Assembly: GCA_035523875.1 (NCBI GenBank)
Contig: DATKPY010000052.1
Coordinates: forward strand, 9,716 to 73,715
Source: JASHUC01 sp035523875
GTDB lineage: Bacteria; Pseudomonadota; Gammaproteobacteria; Steroidobacterales; Steroidobacteraceae
Reading direction: 5' to 3'
Length of the DNA stretch: 64,000 nt
In this document: one piece after another, positions 17,274 through 26,268 of the stretch
Layout of the letters: each line of letters begins with the position of its first letter
Position numbering within the stretch: position 1 is the stretch's first letter
The notes under the pieces: generated by a model
The model's input: only the letters and a program-made list of their open reading frames with translations
Database searches by the model: none
Told to the model about the DNA's origin: nothing
Program-made: the position numbers and the translations under genes

Positions 17274-18014
17274 TTACGTCACGCGTACCGTGCGACAGAC
17301 GCGGCGCTCGATCATCGCGATCGCATCGTAGAGCAGCATCGCCATGAGCCCCGTGGCGAGCCCCCCTTGCAGGACGAAGGCGGCGTTGTTCGACAGCAAT
17401 CCCGCGATGATGACTTCGCCAAGCCCCTTGGCGGCTACAGTAGAGCCCAAGGTCGCGGTCCCGACGTTGATGACAGTCGACAACCGAATTCCTTCTAGAA
17501 TCAACGGCATTGCGAGTGGAACCTCGACGCGGAATAAGCGCTCGCGCGGACTCATACCCATGCCGCTCGCCGCCTCGAGCACCGCAGCCGGACAGCTCCT
17601 GAGGCCCACCATCGTATTCTCGAAGATCGGCAGGAGCCCATAGGCAAAGAGCGCAATGAGCGTCGGCTTTTCCCCGAAGCCGACGAGCGGTACCGCGAGA
17701 GCGAGCACGGCCACCGGCGGAAAGGTCTGCCCGATGTTGACGATCGCGCGCGAGATCGGCAGGAATTCGGCGCCCTGCTCACGGGTCACCAGGATCCCGA
17801 GCGCGACGGCGACCACCGCGCTCGCCGCGGTCGCCACCAGCACCGTGCCCACGTGCGCGAGCGCGAGGGCGAGGAGGTTGCCTTGATCGTAGATCGAGGG
17901 AGCCCCGTACTGTGTGAGGGGCGCAAACAGCGGCGCGAAGCTCTGCGGCCTCAGCAGGAACGCGGCGAGCAGCGTGAGCGCGGCGCAACGCAGGACTCCG
18001 GCGGCGATCCGCAT
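17274..18014 (-). CDS. yehW: Glycine betaine-type ABC transporter, small permease (YehW-like)
   Basis: A 246-residue inner-membrane permease with about five helices and a BPD_transp_1 EAA-loop region (LEAASGMGMSPRERLFRVEVPLAMP). The ATG at 18014 is chosen because it overlaps the stop of the ATPase gene (TGATG arrangement) and gives a hydrophobic first helix; longer frames begin inside the ATPase gene. The order of the four genes (binding protein, large permease, ATPase, small permease) and their sizes match the osmF-yehYXW operon, a glycine-betaine importer. It is the last gene of that operon here. Confidence 0.8.
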   Translation of the reverse strand: MRIAAGVLRCAALTLLAAFLLRPQSFAPLFAPLTQYGAPSIYDQGNLLALALAHVGTVLVATAASAVVAVALGILVTREQGAEFLPISRAIVNIGQTFPPVAVLALAVPLVGFGEKPTLIALFAYGLLPIFENTMVGLRSCPAAVLEAASGMGMSPRERLFRVEVPLAMPLILEGIRLSTVINVGTATLGSTVAAKGLGEVIIAGLLSNNAAFVLQGGLATGLMAMLLYDAIAMIERRVCRTVRVT

Positions 18015-18949
18015 CAGCTCGGACGCCCGTGCGCGAGAATCGTGGCGATCGTCAAGCGACCGAGCGGCGCACCGGCCGCATCCACGACGTTCGCCGAGTC
18101 GACCCCGCGCCAGATGAGCTCGCACAGCACTTCGCGGAGCGAGGCGCTGGAGGCAACGCCGGGGCCGTCCGAGGCGCCCGGGACCACCGCCTCGCCGGCC
18201 GTGGTGAGCGCGAGCAATCGCATGGCCCGATCCGAGAGGCCCGTCATGCGCGCAACGAGCGTGTCGGCCGGATGCTTGAGAAGCACCTCGGGGCGGTCGT
18301 ACTGCAGCAGCCGCCCGGCGCTCATGACAGCGACCCGATCGCCCAGCCGAAACGCCTCGTCGATGTCGTGCGTCACGAGCACGATCGTCGTGGCGAAGCG
18401 CCGCTGAATGTCGAGCAGGTCATCCTGCGCCTTGTCGCGGATGATCGGATCGAGCGCACCGAACGGCTCGTCCATGAGCAGCACCTCGGGCTCCGCGGCG
18501 AGTGCGCGCGCGACCCCGACGCGCTGCTGCTGCCCTCCGGAGAGCTGGTGCGGATACTTGCGCGCGAACACCGCAGGATCGAGCTGCAGCGCCTCGAGCA
18601 GGGCCGTGACGCGGGAACGGATGCGAGCCGGCTCCCAACCGAGCAGGTGCGGCACGGTGGCGATGTTCTCGGCGACGCTGCGGTGCGGGAAGAGCCCGTG
18701 GCCCTGGATCGCGTAGCCGATCCTTCGGCGCAGCAGATGTGCGGGCTCGTGCGCGGTATCGCGGCCGTCGATCAGCACGCGGCCGCTCTCCGGCTCGACG
18801 AGGCGGTTCACCATGCGCAACAGCGTCGATTTGCCGGAGCCGGAAGTGCCCACGATCACCGTGATCGAGTTGCGCTCGATGACCATCGACACGTCGTCGA
18901 CGACGGTGGTCGAGCCGTAGCGCTTGGTGAGATGCTCGATCGCGATCAT
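18014..18949 (-). CDS. yehX: Glycine betaine-type ABC transporter ATP-binding protein (YehX-like)
   Basis: A 311-residue ATPase. It carries Walker A (GTSGSGKST), a Q-loop (YAIQGHGLFPH), the signature LSGGQQQRVGVARAL, Walker B (LLMDEPFGALDP) and the H-loop His (THDIDEA). The C-terminal 90 residues form a partly degenerate CBS-like tail, as in OpuA/ProV-type ATPases. The start at 18949 lies in a 4-base overlap with the upstream permease stop; a reading frame continues further upstream but only as a shadow of that permease. It energises import with the two permeases that flank it in the operon. Confidence 0.85.
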   Translation of the reverse strand: MIAIEHLTKRYGSTTVVDDVSMVIERNSITVIVGTSGSGKSTLLRMVNRLVEPESGRVLIDGRDTAHEPAHLLRRRIGYAIQGHGLFPHRSVAENIATVPHLLGWEPARIRSRVTALLEALQLDPAVFARKYPHQLSGGQQQRVGVARALAAEPEVLLMDEPFGALDPIIRDKAQDDLLDIQRRFATTIVLVTHDIDEAFRLGDRVAVMSAGRLLQYDRPEVLLKHPADTLVARMTGLSDRAMRLLALTTAGEAVVPGASDGPGVASSASLREVLCELIWRGVDSANVVDAAGAPLGRLTIATILAHGRPS

Positions 18950-20151
18950 CGCCGCCCCCGATCGAGAGCCTCGACGAGCGCATCGAGCAGGACGGCCGCG
19001 GAGAAGGCCAGCACGACGATCGGAATCGCCCCGAGCAGCACGAGGTCGATCGCCGTCTGTCCGATGCCCTGGAAGATGAATGTCCCGAGGCCCCCGCCGC
19101 CGATCAGGGCCGCGATCGCCACCAGTCCGATGTTCTGCACGAGGACGATACGAACACCGGTGAGGATGACGGGAAGGGCGAGCGGCAGCTCCACCCGCGC
19201 GAGCGCTTGCCACGGGGTCATTCCCATTCCGTGCGCGGCATCGAGCGCCGCCGGCGACACCTGCCGCAGCCCGGCGACGGTATTGGCCACGATCGGCAGG
19301 AGCGAATAAAGAAAGAGCGCAACCACCGCGGGCGCTGCGCCGATCCCGCGGATGCCGATCGCCGCGGCCCATGGCACATGGGCCGCAAGCAGGCCGAGAG
19401 GGGCCATGAGAATGCCGAACAGGGCGATCGCCGGAATCGTTTGAACGATGTTGAGGAGAGCGAGGATTGCGGGCCGCAGGCGCGGCACGCGGTGGGCGAG
19501 GATACCGAGCGGCAGCCCGAGGAGGACCGCCGCGCCGAGCGAGCCGAGCGCGAGTGCGATGTGCCGCTGCGCCTCGCTCGCAAAGCGGTCGGCGTTCACC
19601 GCGTACTCGCGCATGATCGAGAGGCTGTCGAACGTGCCGTGCGCGAGCGCGAGCCCCGCGACCGCCAGGAAGGCGGCGAGCGCGAGAACGCGCATCGCCG
19701 GACCCGGGCGCAGCCGCGCGATCGCATCGGCGGCCATGAGGCCGAGCGCGCTCGCGAGGAGCCAGAACCCCGCGCCCGGAGCGACGCGCACCACCGCGTT
19801 GCCGGGCGGGGTGAGCAGTGCGGCCGCATGCGCGACGGCGAGGGCCACGGCGACGATGCCGGCGAGCGCCGCCGCGAGTCGCGCGCGCACACGGGCGACC
19901 CCGAGCGCCACTGCCGCAACGAGCACAAGCAGCGCCTCCGTGCCGAGCGCCGCCCAGCGCGGCAGCACTTCGACGAGGGCGCGCGGATCGCCGGGTGCGA
20001 TCCGGTTCGCCTTGAGCACGACGAACGGCAGCAGAACGAGCGCCGTCGCGCCGAGGAGCGTGAGCAGGATCCCGAGACGGTCGATTCGCGCCGCACGCGC
20101 GGTGGCGCGCGCGCTGCGCGGTTGGCCGACGGGGACTCCGAGGACGCTCAT
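18946..20151 (-). CDS. yehY: Glycine betaine-type ABC transporter, large permease (YehY-like)
   Basis: A 401-residue permease. The N-terminal half carries about five extra hydrophobic segments before the conserved BPD_transp_1 domain. That domain has the EAA loop (LDAAHGMGMTPWQALARVELPLALP) and the ending GGGGLGTFIFQGI. Length and topology match YehY (about 385 residues), the larger of the two permeases in osmF-type operons. The ATG at 20151 overlaps the stop of the binding-protein gene by 4 bases. Confidence 0.82.
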   Translation of the reverse strand: MSVLGVPVGQPRSARATARAARIDRLGILLTLLGATALVLLPFVVLKANRIAPGDPRALVEVLPRWAALGTEALLVLVAAVALGVARVRARLAAALAGIVAVALAVAHAAALLTPPGNAVVRVAPGAGFWLLASALGLMAADAIARLRPGPAMRVLALAAFLAVAGLALAHGTFDSLSIMREYAVNADRFASEAQRHIALALGSLGAAVLLGLPLGILAHRVPRLRPAILALLNIVQTIPAIALFGILMAPLGLLAAHVPWAAAIGIRGIGAAPAVVALFLYSLLPIVANTVAGLRQVSPAALDAAHGMGMTPWQALARVELPLALPVILTGVRIVLVQNIGLVAIAALIGGGGLGTFIFQGIGQTAIDLVLLGAIPIVVLAFSAAVLLDALVEALDRGRR

Positions 20152-21053
20152 CTGATGAGGCCCTTGCGCTTCAGATAGTCCGCGGCGACCGAGTCCACCG
20201 ACTCCCCGTCGATCTGCACGCGCGCGTTGAGTGCCTGAAGCGTCTGGCGATCGAAGCTCTGCATCAGCGGCTTGACGAGCGCGGCGATCTGCGGGTATTT
20301 CTTCAGGACCGCCTCGCGAATGATCGGTACGGGGGCGTAGATAGGCTGGTCGTGCCGGTCGTCCTCGAGGAGCACGAGATTCGCGGCGACGATGCCGCCG
20401 TCGGTCCCGTAGACCATCGCCGTATTCGTCCCGTCGGTGCCGGCCGCGGCGGCGGCGATCGTGGCGGCCGTCTCTCCGCCGGCAAGCACGATCAACTGGT
20501 CCGGGCGCAACCTGAACCCATAGGTCCGCTCGAGCGAGCGCAGCGTTCCGGCGTTGGCGAACTCCGCAGAGCAGGCGAGCACGACGTTCCCTCCGCTCGA
20601 CACCCAGCGGGCGAAATCGCTCATCGTCCGCAAGTGATGGGCGGCAGCCACGTCGTGCCGCACGGCGAGCGCCCACGCGTTGCTCGCATTCGCCGGGGTG
20701 AGCCAGACGATCCGGTTGGCGCGATAGTCGAGCTTCGCACCGAGCTCGTAGCCCTTCGCAAAATCCTTCCAGGCCGGATCGGAGGGGATGTTGAAGAAGA
20801 AGCCCGCATTACCCGTGTACTCGACGTACAGATCGATCTCCCCGTCGATGAGCGCACGGCGCACGACCGGGGTCGCGCCGAGGCGCGTCCGGTCGATCGT
20901 CGGAATGCCGGCCGCATTGAGGAGCAGGCGGATCATCTCCCCGATCATCGCCGACTCGCTCGAGAGCTTCGAGGAGACGACCACGGCCGCCCGCGACGGG
21001 GCGGCGGCAACAAAGGCGAGCGCCGCGGCCACGCACAGCGACTTGAGAAACAT
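20148..21053 (-). CDS. osmF: Glycine betaine-type ABC transporter substrate-binding protein (OsmF-like)
   Basis: A 301-residue OpuAC-domain binding protein with a clear signal peptide (MFLKSLCVAAALAFVAAAPSRA, cleavage near residue 22). Typical positions include VVVSSKLSSESAMIGEM, DLYVEYTGNAG and the acidic EDDRHDQPIYAPVP stretch found in OsmF/OpuCC-type proteins. It is the first gene of the four-gene importer operon and is divergent from soxB, with 60 bases between the start codons. The short divergent spacer suggests joint control of betaine import and sarcosine oxidation. Whether the ligand is glycine betaine, choline or another quaternary amine cannot be fixed by eye. Confidence 0.82.
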   Translation of the reverse strand: MFLKSLCVAAALAFVAAAPSRAAVVVSSKLSSESAMIGEMIRLLLNAAGIPTIDRTRLGATPVVRRALIDGEIDLYVEYTGNAGFFFNIPSDPAWKDFAKGYELGAKLDYRANRIVWLTPANASNAWALAVRHDVAAAHHLRTMSDFARWVSSGGNVVLACSAEFANAGTLRSLERTYGFRLRPDQLIVLAGGETAATIAAAAAGTDGTNTAMVYGTDGGIVAANLVLLEDDRHDQPIYAPVPIIREAVLKKYPQIAALVKPLMQSFDRQTLQALNARVQIDGESVDSVAADYLKRKGLIR

Positions 21054-21113
21054 CGACACACGTTGTCGGCTGATGCTCTGTGAGTCAAGCCTTCTGTATG
21101 ATTCCCGCATCCG

Positions 21114-22421
21114 ATGAAACCGGCGCCGAATTCGCCCGTGAGCCCCGCGAGCCTCGAAGGTGCTTCGAGCGGGCGGTATTCCGGATGGCGTCTGTTCCTC
21201 GAGGGTCTGAAGGGCCAGACCGGCTGGTCGCGGGCGTGGGCGAAGCCCACGCCGCGCCCGCGCTACCGCGTCATCATCGTGGGCGGCGGCGGCCATGGGC
21301 TTGCAACCGCTTACTACCTTGCGCACGAGTACGGCGTACGCGACGTGGCGGTGATCGAGCGAGGACCGATCGGCCTCGGGAACGTCGGGCGCAACACGAC
21401 CATCATCCGCTCGAACTACTTCCTTCCCCCGAACGTGCGCTTCTACGAGTTCTCGCTCAAGCTCTGGGAGGGGCTCGAGCAACGGCTCAATTTCAACGCG
21501 ATGGTGAGCCAGCGTGGCACGCTCAATCTGTTCCACACGGAATCCCAGCGCGATCTGTTCACGCGGCGCGCGAACACCATGCGGCTTCTCGGCGTCGATG
21601 CCGAGCCCGTGAGCCGCGAGGGGGTGTTGGCGCTCGTCCCGCTCGTCGATCTGGACAACGGACGTTACCCCGTGCTCGGGGGATTCCTGCAGCGCCGCGG
21701 CGGCACCGTTCGCCACGACGCGGTTGCCTGGGGCTACGCGCGGGCGGCCTCTGCGGCCGGTGTGGACATCATCGAGCACTGCGAAGTGATCGGCTTGCGC
21801 GGCGACGGGAAGCGCGTGACCGGCGTCGTGACGGCACGCGGGACAATCGAAGCGGAGAGCGTCTGCCTCGCCGTGGCGGGCCACTCCTCGCGACTCGCCG
21901 CAATGGCGGGACTGCGGCTGCCGATTGAAAGCCACGTGCTCCAGGCGTTCGTGAGCGAGAGCGTGAAACCAGTCCTCGACGTCGTTCTCACCTACGGGGC
22001 GGGTCACTTCTACGTGAGCCAGTCGGACAAGGGCGGGCTCGTCTTCGGCGGCGCGATCGACGGCTACAACACCTACGGCCAGCGCGGCACGTTCCCGATG
22101 GCCGAGGAGGTGGCAGCGGCGGCGGTGACGCTGATGCCCGGGCTTGCACGGCTCAAGGTGGTGCGGCAATGGGGCGGCGTCATGGACATGACGATGGACG
22201 GCTCGCCGATCATCTCGAAGACGCCCCTCGAGGGGCTGTTCCTGAACGGCGGCTGGTGCTACGGGGGGTTCAAGGCGATCCCTGCCGGAGGCATGACGAC
22301 CGCGCACTTGATTGCCTGCGGAACCCCTCATCCGCTCGCCGCGCACCTCGATCTCGGTCGCTTCGCGGCCGGGCGGACGCTCGATGAGCGCGGTGCCGGC
22401 CCTTTCCCCTACGCACACTGA
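21114..22421 (+). CDS. soxB: Sarcosine oxidase subunit beta (first set)
   Basis: A 435-residue flavoprotein with a DAO-type Rossmann motif (VIIVGGGGHGLATAYYLA) preceded by about 40 extra residues. It carries RNTTIIRSNYF and the segment VRHDAVAWG, where His201 lines up with the His that covalently holds FMN in characterised beta subunits. With SoxA, SoxD and SoxG it forms the heterotetrameric enzyme that oxidises sarcosine to glycine, producing H2O2 and, with tetrahydrofolate, 5,10-methylene-THF. It leads a soxB-soxD-soxA-soxG-DMGDH chain. A second copy is at 52.1-53.4 kb on the minus strand. Confidence 0.92.
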   Translation: MKPAPNSPVSPASLEGASSGRYSGWRLFLEGLKGQTGWSRAWAKPTPRPRYRVIIVGGGGHGLATAYYLAHEYGVRDVAVIERGPIGLGNVGRNTTIIRSNYFLPPNVRFYEFSLKLWEGLEQRLNFNAMVSQRGTLNLFHTESQRDLFTRRANTMRLLGVDAEPVSREGVLALVPLVDLDNGRYPVLGGFLQRRGGTVRHDAVAWGYARAASAAGVDIIEHCEVIGLRGDGKRVTGVVTARGTIEAESVCLAVAGHSSRLAAMAGLRLPIESHVLQAFVSESVKPVLDVVLTYGAGHFYVSQSDKGGLVFGGAIDGYNTYGQRGTFPMAEEVAAAAVTLMPGLARLKVVRQWGGVMDMTMDGSPIISKTPLEGLFLNGGWCYGGFKAIPAGGMTTAHLIACGTPHPLAAHLDLGRFAAGRTLDERGAGPFPYAH

Positions 22422-22431
22422 GAAGCGCGCG

Positions 22432-22716
22432 ATGCTGCGGATTCGATGCCCCTGGTGCGGAGAGCGCGACGAGACCGAGTTTCGCTATCGCGGGGATGCG
22501 CGGCGGGAGCGTCCGAGCGCGGCGGCGGACCTTGCTCAATTCAACACCTTCGTCTACGAGCGCGCCAATCCGCTCGGCTGGCATCTCGAGTGGTGGCTGC
22601 ACGTGGGCGGCTGCCGCAAGCTCCTCAAGATCGTGCGCCACACGCTCACCCACGAGATTCGCTTCATCGGGAGTCCCGCGGATCGCCCGGAACTGCCCGC
22701 GGAAGGGCCGCCGTGA
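22432..22716 (+). CDS. soxD: Sarcosine oxidase subunit delta (first set)
   Basis: A 94-residue zinc-binding subunit. It begins MLRIRCPWCGERDE with the first two Cys ligands (CPWC) and has the third Cys in HVGGCRK, with FNTFVYERANP and HTLTHEI typical of SoxD. The ATG at 22432 is 10 bases after the soxB stop; longer frames run back into soxB. The stop overlaps the GTG of soxA by 4 bases. Delta stabilises the alpha-beta complex. Confidence 0.92.
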   Translation: MLRIRCPWCGERDETEFRYRGDARRERPSAAADLAQFNTFVYERANPLGWHLEWWLHVGGCRKLLKIVRHTLTHEIRFIGSPADRPELPAEGPP

Positions 22717-25655
22717 CGGGGGGTCCCGCACGCATCGGCCGCGGTCTGCTCATCGACCCCGCGCGTCCGATCAGCTTCCGCTTCGACGGCCGCCGGCTGC
22801 GCGGACTAGAGGGCGATACGCTCGCCTCCGCGCTTCTTGCGAGCGGGAGGCGTCTGATCGGGCGCAGCTTCAAATACCATCGGCCGCGCGGCATCGTGAC
22901 CGGCGGACCGGAGGAGCCGTGTGCGCTCGTCGATGTCATCACCGACTGCGGGCGTGAGCCGAACCGGCTCGCGACCACGCTCGCATTGCACGAGGGGCTC
23001 GTAGCCGAGAGCCAGAATCGCTGGCCGTCGCTCGCGTTCGACGCGCTTGCAGTGAGCGGGCTCGTCGGGCGGTTCCTGCCCGCGGGCTTCTACTACAAGA
23101 CTTTCATGGCCCCGGCGTGGGGCTGGGAGCGGCTCTACGAGCCGCTCATTCGGCGCGCAGCCGGCTTGGGTCGCCTCGAGCCGGTCGCAGGCGCGCGCGC
23201 GGCGCCCGCGGAGACCGTGCACGACCACGCGGACGTGCTCATCGTCGGCGCGGGCGCTGCGGGGCTCGCCGCCGCATTGCGCCTGGGCTCGAGCGGCCTC
23301 AAGGTGATCGTTGCGGAGCAGGACGCGGTGCTCGGGGGCGGCACGCTCCTCGATGCACGCTGGGACGCATGGCGCGAGCGTGTGCGCGCCGCACTCGAGG
23401 GCTTGCCCAACGTGCGCTGCCTGCCGCGCACGACCGTGCTCGGCGCGTACGGCCACGGCGTATTCGCCGCACTCGAAGTGCTTGCGCCCGCGGAGGAGTC
23501 TCGCTTCCGGGGCTTGCGCGAGCGGTTGCGGATTCTCAGGGTGAGGCGCGTCGTGCTCGCAACCGGCGCGGTCGAGCGGCTGGTCGCCTTTGCCGGCAAC
23601 GACCGGCCGGGCGTGATGCTCGCCGGGGCCGCGCTCGGCTACTTGAGGCGCTACGGAGTCGCGGTGGGAAGGCGTATCGCATTCTTGCTCAACTCCGACG
23701 AGGCGTACGGCGCGCTGTTCGCACTCCTCGAAGCGGGCGTCGCGTGCGCCGGTGTCATCGACCCGCGGATCCACTCGCTCGCCGCCGAGCGTGCGCGCGC
23801 GCTCGGTGTCGAGGTGCTCGGCGGAGGGAGCGTGGAGGCGGTGAGCGGACGCCGCGGCGTGCGCCGCGTGTGCGTGCGCGAGGCGGGCGGACGGCGGCGC
23901 GAGCTCTCGGCCGACGCGCTGCTGGTTTCCGGCGGCTATACCCCGGCCGTTTCGCTTGCGAGCCAGCTCGGCGCGGCGCTCGCCTGGAAAGAGGCGATCG
24001 CCGCTTTCACGGCGGAGCTCGCGGCGTCGATCGGCCGGAGCGTGGGCGCGGCGCGCGGGATATTCGGGCTCGCGGCGGCCGCGGCGGACGGGGAGGCCGC
24101 CGCCGCCGCCATCGCCGCGGAGCTCGCGCATGCGGCCGCGGCGGCGAGCCCGCTACTCGATGCACCCGAGGACTCTCCGGTGACGCCGCTCGTGGCCTTG
24201 TGGGAGTCGGCGGGAGCGGGGCAGGCTTTCGTCGACCTGCAGAACGACGTGACCGCGCAGGACGTGCGGCTCGCGCACCGCGAGGGCTACGAGCACGTCG
24301 AGCACATGAAGCGCTACACGACCCACGGGATGGCGACCGACCAGGGTCGCATCGGCGGGCTCGTGGGCAGCGCAATCCTTGCACGCGCGCGTGGAGAGCC
24401 GCTTGCGCAGGTAGGACAGTCGAAGCCCCGTCCCTTCGCGCAGCCGGTGCCGTTCGCTGCGCTCGCCGGCGGGGAGGTTGGCGCGCACTTCCGACCCAAG
24501 CGCCGCCTGCCGCTGCACGAATGGCACGAATCGGCCGGTGCGAGCTTCGTGTGCACGGGTCTGTGGCTGCGTCCGCTCGTGTATTCCCGCGCGGGCGGCT
24601 GGGAGGCGGTCCTGCGCGAGGCGCGCGCCGTGCGCCGCGCGGTTGGCATCACCGACGCATCGAGTCTCGGCAAGATCGACGTGCAGGGCCCGGACGCCGC
24701 GCGCTTCCTCGACTTCGTGTACGCGAACCGCTTCGCGAGTCTCCCCGTGGGCCGCTCGCGCTACGGCATCATGCTGCGCGAGGACGGCATCCTGCTCGAC
24801 GACGGCACGACCTCGCGACTCGGACCCGAGCAGTTCCTCGTGACGACGACGACCGCGAATGCCGTCGCGGTGCTCGAGCATCTGGAGTTCTACCTGCAGG
24901 CGGTGTGCACCGAGCTCGACGTGGTGCTCACCGATGTGGGGGATCAGTGGGCGCAGCTCGCCGTCGCCGGACCGCGCTCGCGCGAGGTCGTCGCCCGCGT
25001 GGTGAGCGGGCTCGATCTCTCCAACGAGGCGTTTCCGTTCATGGCGGCGGGCCGCGCCTGCATTGCGGGGGTGCCCGGGCGGCTGTTTCGCATCTCCTAC
25101 TGCGGCGAGCTCGCCTACGAGCTCGCCGTGCCGGCCGGCTCTGCGTTGCCCGTGTGGTCGGCGCTCCTCGAGGCCGGTCGCGAGTTCGCGATCGCACCCT
25201 ACGGCCTCGATGCGCTCAACACGCTGCGCATCGAGAAAGGCCACGTGACCGGCGCCGAGCTCAACGGCAACACGAGCGCGGACGATCTCGGCTTCGCAGG
25301 AATGCTGAAGGGCGAGGGTGATTTCATCGGCCGCGCGCTCGCGCGCCGCGCGGGGCTCGCGGCGCCGGATCGGCTGCAGTTGGTCGGCGTGCGACCTCTC
25401 GACCGCGCGCGCCGCCTGCGCAACGCTGCGCACGTGGTCGCCCCCGAGGCGCCGAACGCCTCGCTCGGCTACCTGACCTCCGCAACACCCTCGGTGGAGC
25501 TCGAGGGATGGGTGGCGCTCGCGCTCGTCGCGGGCGGCCGGCAACGCATCGGCCAGCAGCTGATCGCCACCTCGCCGATTCACGACGAAGCCGTCCCGAT
25601 CGAGATCGTCAGTCCCCACCTCGTCGATCCGGAGAATCTGCGTGTCCGCGCCTGA
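22713..25655 (+). CDS. soxA: Sarcosine oxidase subunit alpha (first set)
   Basis: A 980-residue subunit. It has an N-terminal 2Fe-2S-ferredoxin-like fold without the cluster (FRFDGRRLRGLEGDTLASALL), an NAD-binding Rossmann domain (VGAGAAGLAAALRLG) and a C-terminal GcvT aminomethyltransferase-type domain that binds tetrahydrofolate (DASSLGKIDVQGPDA through GEDAYEL-like positions). The GTG at 22713 is chosen because it overlaps the soxD stop by 4 bases and gives the usual N-terminus; an open frame extends 90 codons further upstream as a shadow of soxD. It is oppositely oriented to, and clearly homologous with, the 1001-residue copy at 48.8 kb. Confidence 0.92.
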   Translation: MTGGPARIGRGLLIDPARPISFRFDGRRLRGLEGDTLASALLASGRRLIGRSFKYHRPRGIVTGGPEEPCALVDVITDCGREPNRLATTLALHEGLVAESQNRWPSLAFDALAVSGLVGRFLPAGFYYKTFMAPAWGWERLYEPLIRRAAGLGRLEPVAGARAAPAETVHDHADVLIVGAGAAGLAAALRLGSSGLKVIVAEQDAVLGGGTLLDARWDAWRERVRAALEGLPNVRCLPRTTVLGAYGHGVFAALEVLAPAEESRFRGLRERLRILRVRRVVLATGAVERLVAFAGNDRPGVMLAGAALGYLRRYGVAVGRRIAFLLNSDEAYGALFALLEAGVACAGVIDPRIHSLAAERARALGVEVLGGGSVEAVSGRRGVRRVCVREAGGRRRELSADALLVSGGYTPAVSLASQLGAALAWKEAIAAFTAELAASIGRSVGAARGIFGLAAAAADGEAAAAAIAAELAHAAAAASPLLDAPEDSPVTPLVALWESAGAGQAFVDLQNDVTAQDVRLAHREGYEHVEHMKRYTTHGMATDQGRIGGLVGSAILARARGEPLAQVGQSKPRPFAQPVPFAALAGGEVGAHFRPKRRLPLHEWHESAGASFVCTGLWLRPLVYSRAGGWEAVLREARAVRRAVGITDASSLGKIDVQGPDAARFLDFVYANRFASLPVGRSRYGIMLREDGILLDDGTTSRLGPEQFLVTTTTANAVAVLEHLEFYLQAVCTELDVVLTDVGDQWAQLAVAGPRSREVVARVVSGLDLSNEAFPFMAAGRACIAGVPGRLFRISYCGELAYELAVPAGSALPVWSALLEAGREFAIAPYGLDALNTLRIEKGHVTGAELNGNTSADDLGFAGMLKGEGDFIGRALARRAGLAAPDRLQLVGVRPLDRARRLRNAAHVVAPEAPNASLGYLTSATPSVELEGWVALALVAGGRQRIGQQLIATSPIHDEAVPIEIVSPHLVDPENLRVRA

Positions 25656-26268
25656 CACGACACGCACGCGGCCGCCGGCCGTGCCGCCCACAGCCCGTTC
25701 CGCGCCGCGGGCGGGATCTCACGTTTACTTGCGCGCGTGCCGGTGCGACCTCATCGAGGTCGCTGCGCTCCGCGGCCGTGCGGCGGAGCTTGAGCGCCGT
25801 GCGGCCGCGAGCGGCGCACCGCTTGCCCCGCTCGGACGGGCCCACGCCGCCGCCGCGCACCTGGTGCTCTCCGTCCGCCCGGACCGCTGGCTCATCCTGG
25901 CCGCGCCACGCCCGCCGGGCGAGACTGCCGAGCACTGGGAGCGCCTCTGCGCCGGCTGCGGCGTCACCGTGGAGCTCACCTGCGCGTGGTGCGCCTTCGA
26001 GCTCGGCGGCCCGAGCGCGCGCGAGGTGCTCGCGCGCGGCTGCCGTCTCGATCTCGATCCGCTCGCATTTGCGGCTGGGCACGCCGCCGCGACCATCGTG
26101 GCTCAGGTGGCGGTGACGTTGACGGCGCTCCCCGCGAGCCTGCTCATCCTGACTCCCTCGACCACCGCGCGACATTTTCGCGAGTGGCTCACCACGGTCG
26201 CGGAGCCCTTCGGACTGGCGCTGCCGGCGCAGGTTGCCGCGACCGAGCTCATCGGAGAGCGCGCATGA
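25642..26268 (+). CDS. soxG: Sarcosine oxidase subunit gamma (first set)
   Basis: A 208-residue SoxG-type subunit. Recognisable elements are the LIEVAALRGRA segment, RPDRWLILA (matching the P-D-W/E-R-L-L-I pattern of gamma and GcvT folds), CAWCAFELGGPSAREVLARGC followed by DLDPLAF, and VAQVAVTLTA. It overlaps the soxA end by 14 bases and the following flavoprotein by 4 bases, so all are translated from one message. Gamma is the least conserved subunit; the assignment rests on motif and position. Confidence 0.85.
   Translation: MSAPDTTRTRPPAVPPTARSAPRAGSHVYLRACRCDLIEVAALRGRAAELERRAAASGAPLAPLGRAHAAAAHLVLSVRPDRWLILAAPRPPGETAEHWERLCAGCGVTVELTCAWCAFELGGPSAREVLARGCRLDLDPLAFAAGHAAATIVAQVAVTLTALPASLLILTPSTTARHFREWLTTVAEPFGLALPAQVAATELIGERA

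Noticed and set aside
21054..21068. CGACA-N5-TGTCG dyad just upstream of the osmF start
   Set aside because: Only 5-base arms in GC-rich DNA; chance occurrence is likely without conservation data.
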